In this document: in pieces, positions 63,828 through 64,000 of the stretch | Layout of the letters: each line of letters begins with the position of its first letter | Numbering within the stretch: the stretch's first letter is position 1 | Source of the DNA: Mucilaginibacter mali | Lineage (GTDB): Bacteria > Bacteroidota > Bacteroidia > Sphingobacteriales > Sphingobacteriaceae | Reading direction: 5' to 3' | DNA: 64,000 bases | NCBI RefSeq assembly: GCF_013283875.1 | Contig: NZ_CP054139.1 | Coordinates: 2,976,001-3,040,000 of the forward strand | Notes under the pieces: generated by a model | What the model was told of the DNA's origin: nothing | Databases searched by the model: none | What the model saw: only the letters and a program-made list of their open reading frames with translations | Made by a program: the position numbers and the translations under genes

Positions 63828-64000
63828 TTAATGCATCAGCAACTGCAAGGTAACCCCTATCCTATTCCAGGCGTTGATGGTAGTAACAGCCATTATAATA
63901 GCGGCCAGGTAGGTTTCGTCAAACAGTTTGGCGGCGTTGTTATAAGTTTCGTCGCTAACGCCATGGATATTTAAATGGGTCATTTCTTCGGCCAGGGCCA
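63828..64000 (-). CDS. Carboxymuconolactone decarboxylase/AhpD-like protein, C-terminal part (cut by window edge)
   Basis: The minus strand is open from the window edge to a TAA at 63828 and encodes the last 57 residues of a protein: ALAEEMTHLNIHGVSDETYN, then a segment ending LAAIIMAVTTINAWNRIGV. This is the typical end of AhpD/carboxymuconolactone decarboxylase-like peroxidase-related proteins. The catalytic CxxC motif would be upstream, outside the window, so function cannot be confirmed. Confidence 0.8.
   Translation of the reverse strand, partial: ALAEEMTHLNIHGVSDETYNNAAKLFDETYLAAIIMAVTTINAWNRIGVTLQLLMH

Noticed and set aside
1..64000. CRISPR arrays or phage regions
   Set aside because: No regularly spaced direct repeats, cas genes, integrase or phage structural genes were seen.

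Overview
The window is from a member of the Bacteroidota, most likely the Sphingobacteriaceae (Mucilaginibacter/Pedobacter-like). This is inferred from two SusC/SusD pairs, TAnnTTTG-type -7 promoter elements, AsmA and LytTR/LytS-type proteins, and many lipoprotein or Sec signal peptides. It is mostly a glycan-foraging region, followed by a large surface-protein operon and a block of housekeeping genes.

Layout. (1) Positions 1-4783 hold a mannose module. A GH92 alpha-mannosidase (cut by the window edge) and a class I mannose-6-phosphate isomerase form a minus-strand pair. They are divergent from a GntR/HutC regulator, which is convergent with a sulfatase. Short palindromes of the TGTATA(TA)CA type lie in the promoter regions. 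(2) 4784-16138: a long leader, then SusC, SusD, a DUF3823-type lipoprotein and a GH38 alpha-mannosidase, with an IS1182-like element inserted before the GH38 gene. (3) 16394-28468 (minus strand): inositol oxygenase, SusC, SusD, a terminator, an HGSNAT-like membrane acetyltransferase, a GH89 alpha-N-acetylglucosaminidase and a GH127-type enzyme. A LacI-type regulator with a strong candidate operator is divergent from them. (4) 29694-35508: an IS4-family element sitting inside a palindromic repeat, then a GH92-GH28 operon on the minus strand. (5) 35896-51173: a LytTR response regulator, a propeller-type sensor kinase and a tightly packed five-gene operon. That operon encodes a giant TANFOR-like protein, an FN3 protein, a beta-barrel, a second TANFOR-like protein and an OmpA-like protein. 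(6) 51357-64000: GH29 fucosidase, tRNA-Arg(CCG), di-haem peroxidase, metallophosphatase, AsmA protein, methyltransferase, small redox proteins, ferritin and a partial carboxymuconolactone decarboxylase, with several families of palindromic intergenic repeats.

How the genes may work together. The enzymes in region 3 acetylate terminal alpha-glucosamine, cleave alpha-GlcNAc and oxidise myo-inositol. Next to three alpha-mannosidase genes and a mannose-6-phosphate isomerase, this set would suit a glycan containing mannose, alpha-glucosamine and inositol, such as a GPI-type core or a plant/fungal glycosyl-inositol-phosphoceramide head group. This is an inference from gene content. The second notable system is the kinase-controlled five-gene surface operon, whose function I do not recognise. 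Functional calls rest on reading translated motifs only; no database search was run.
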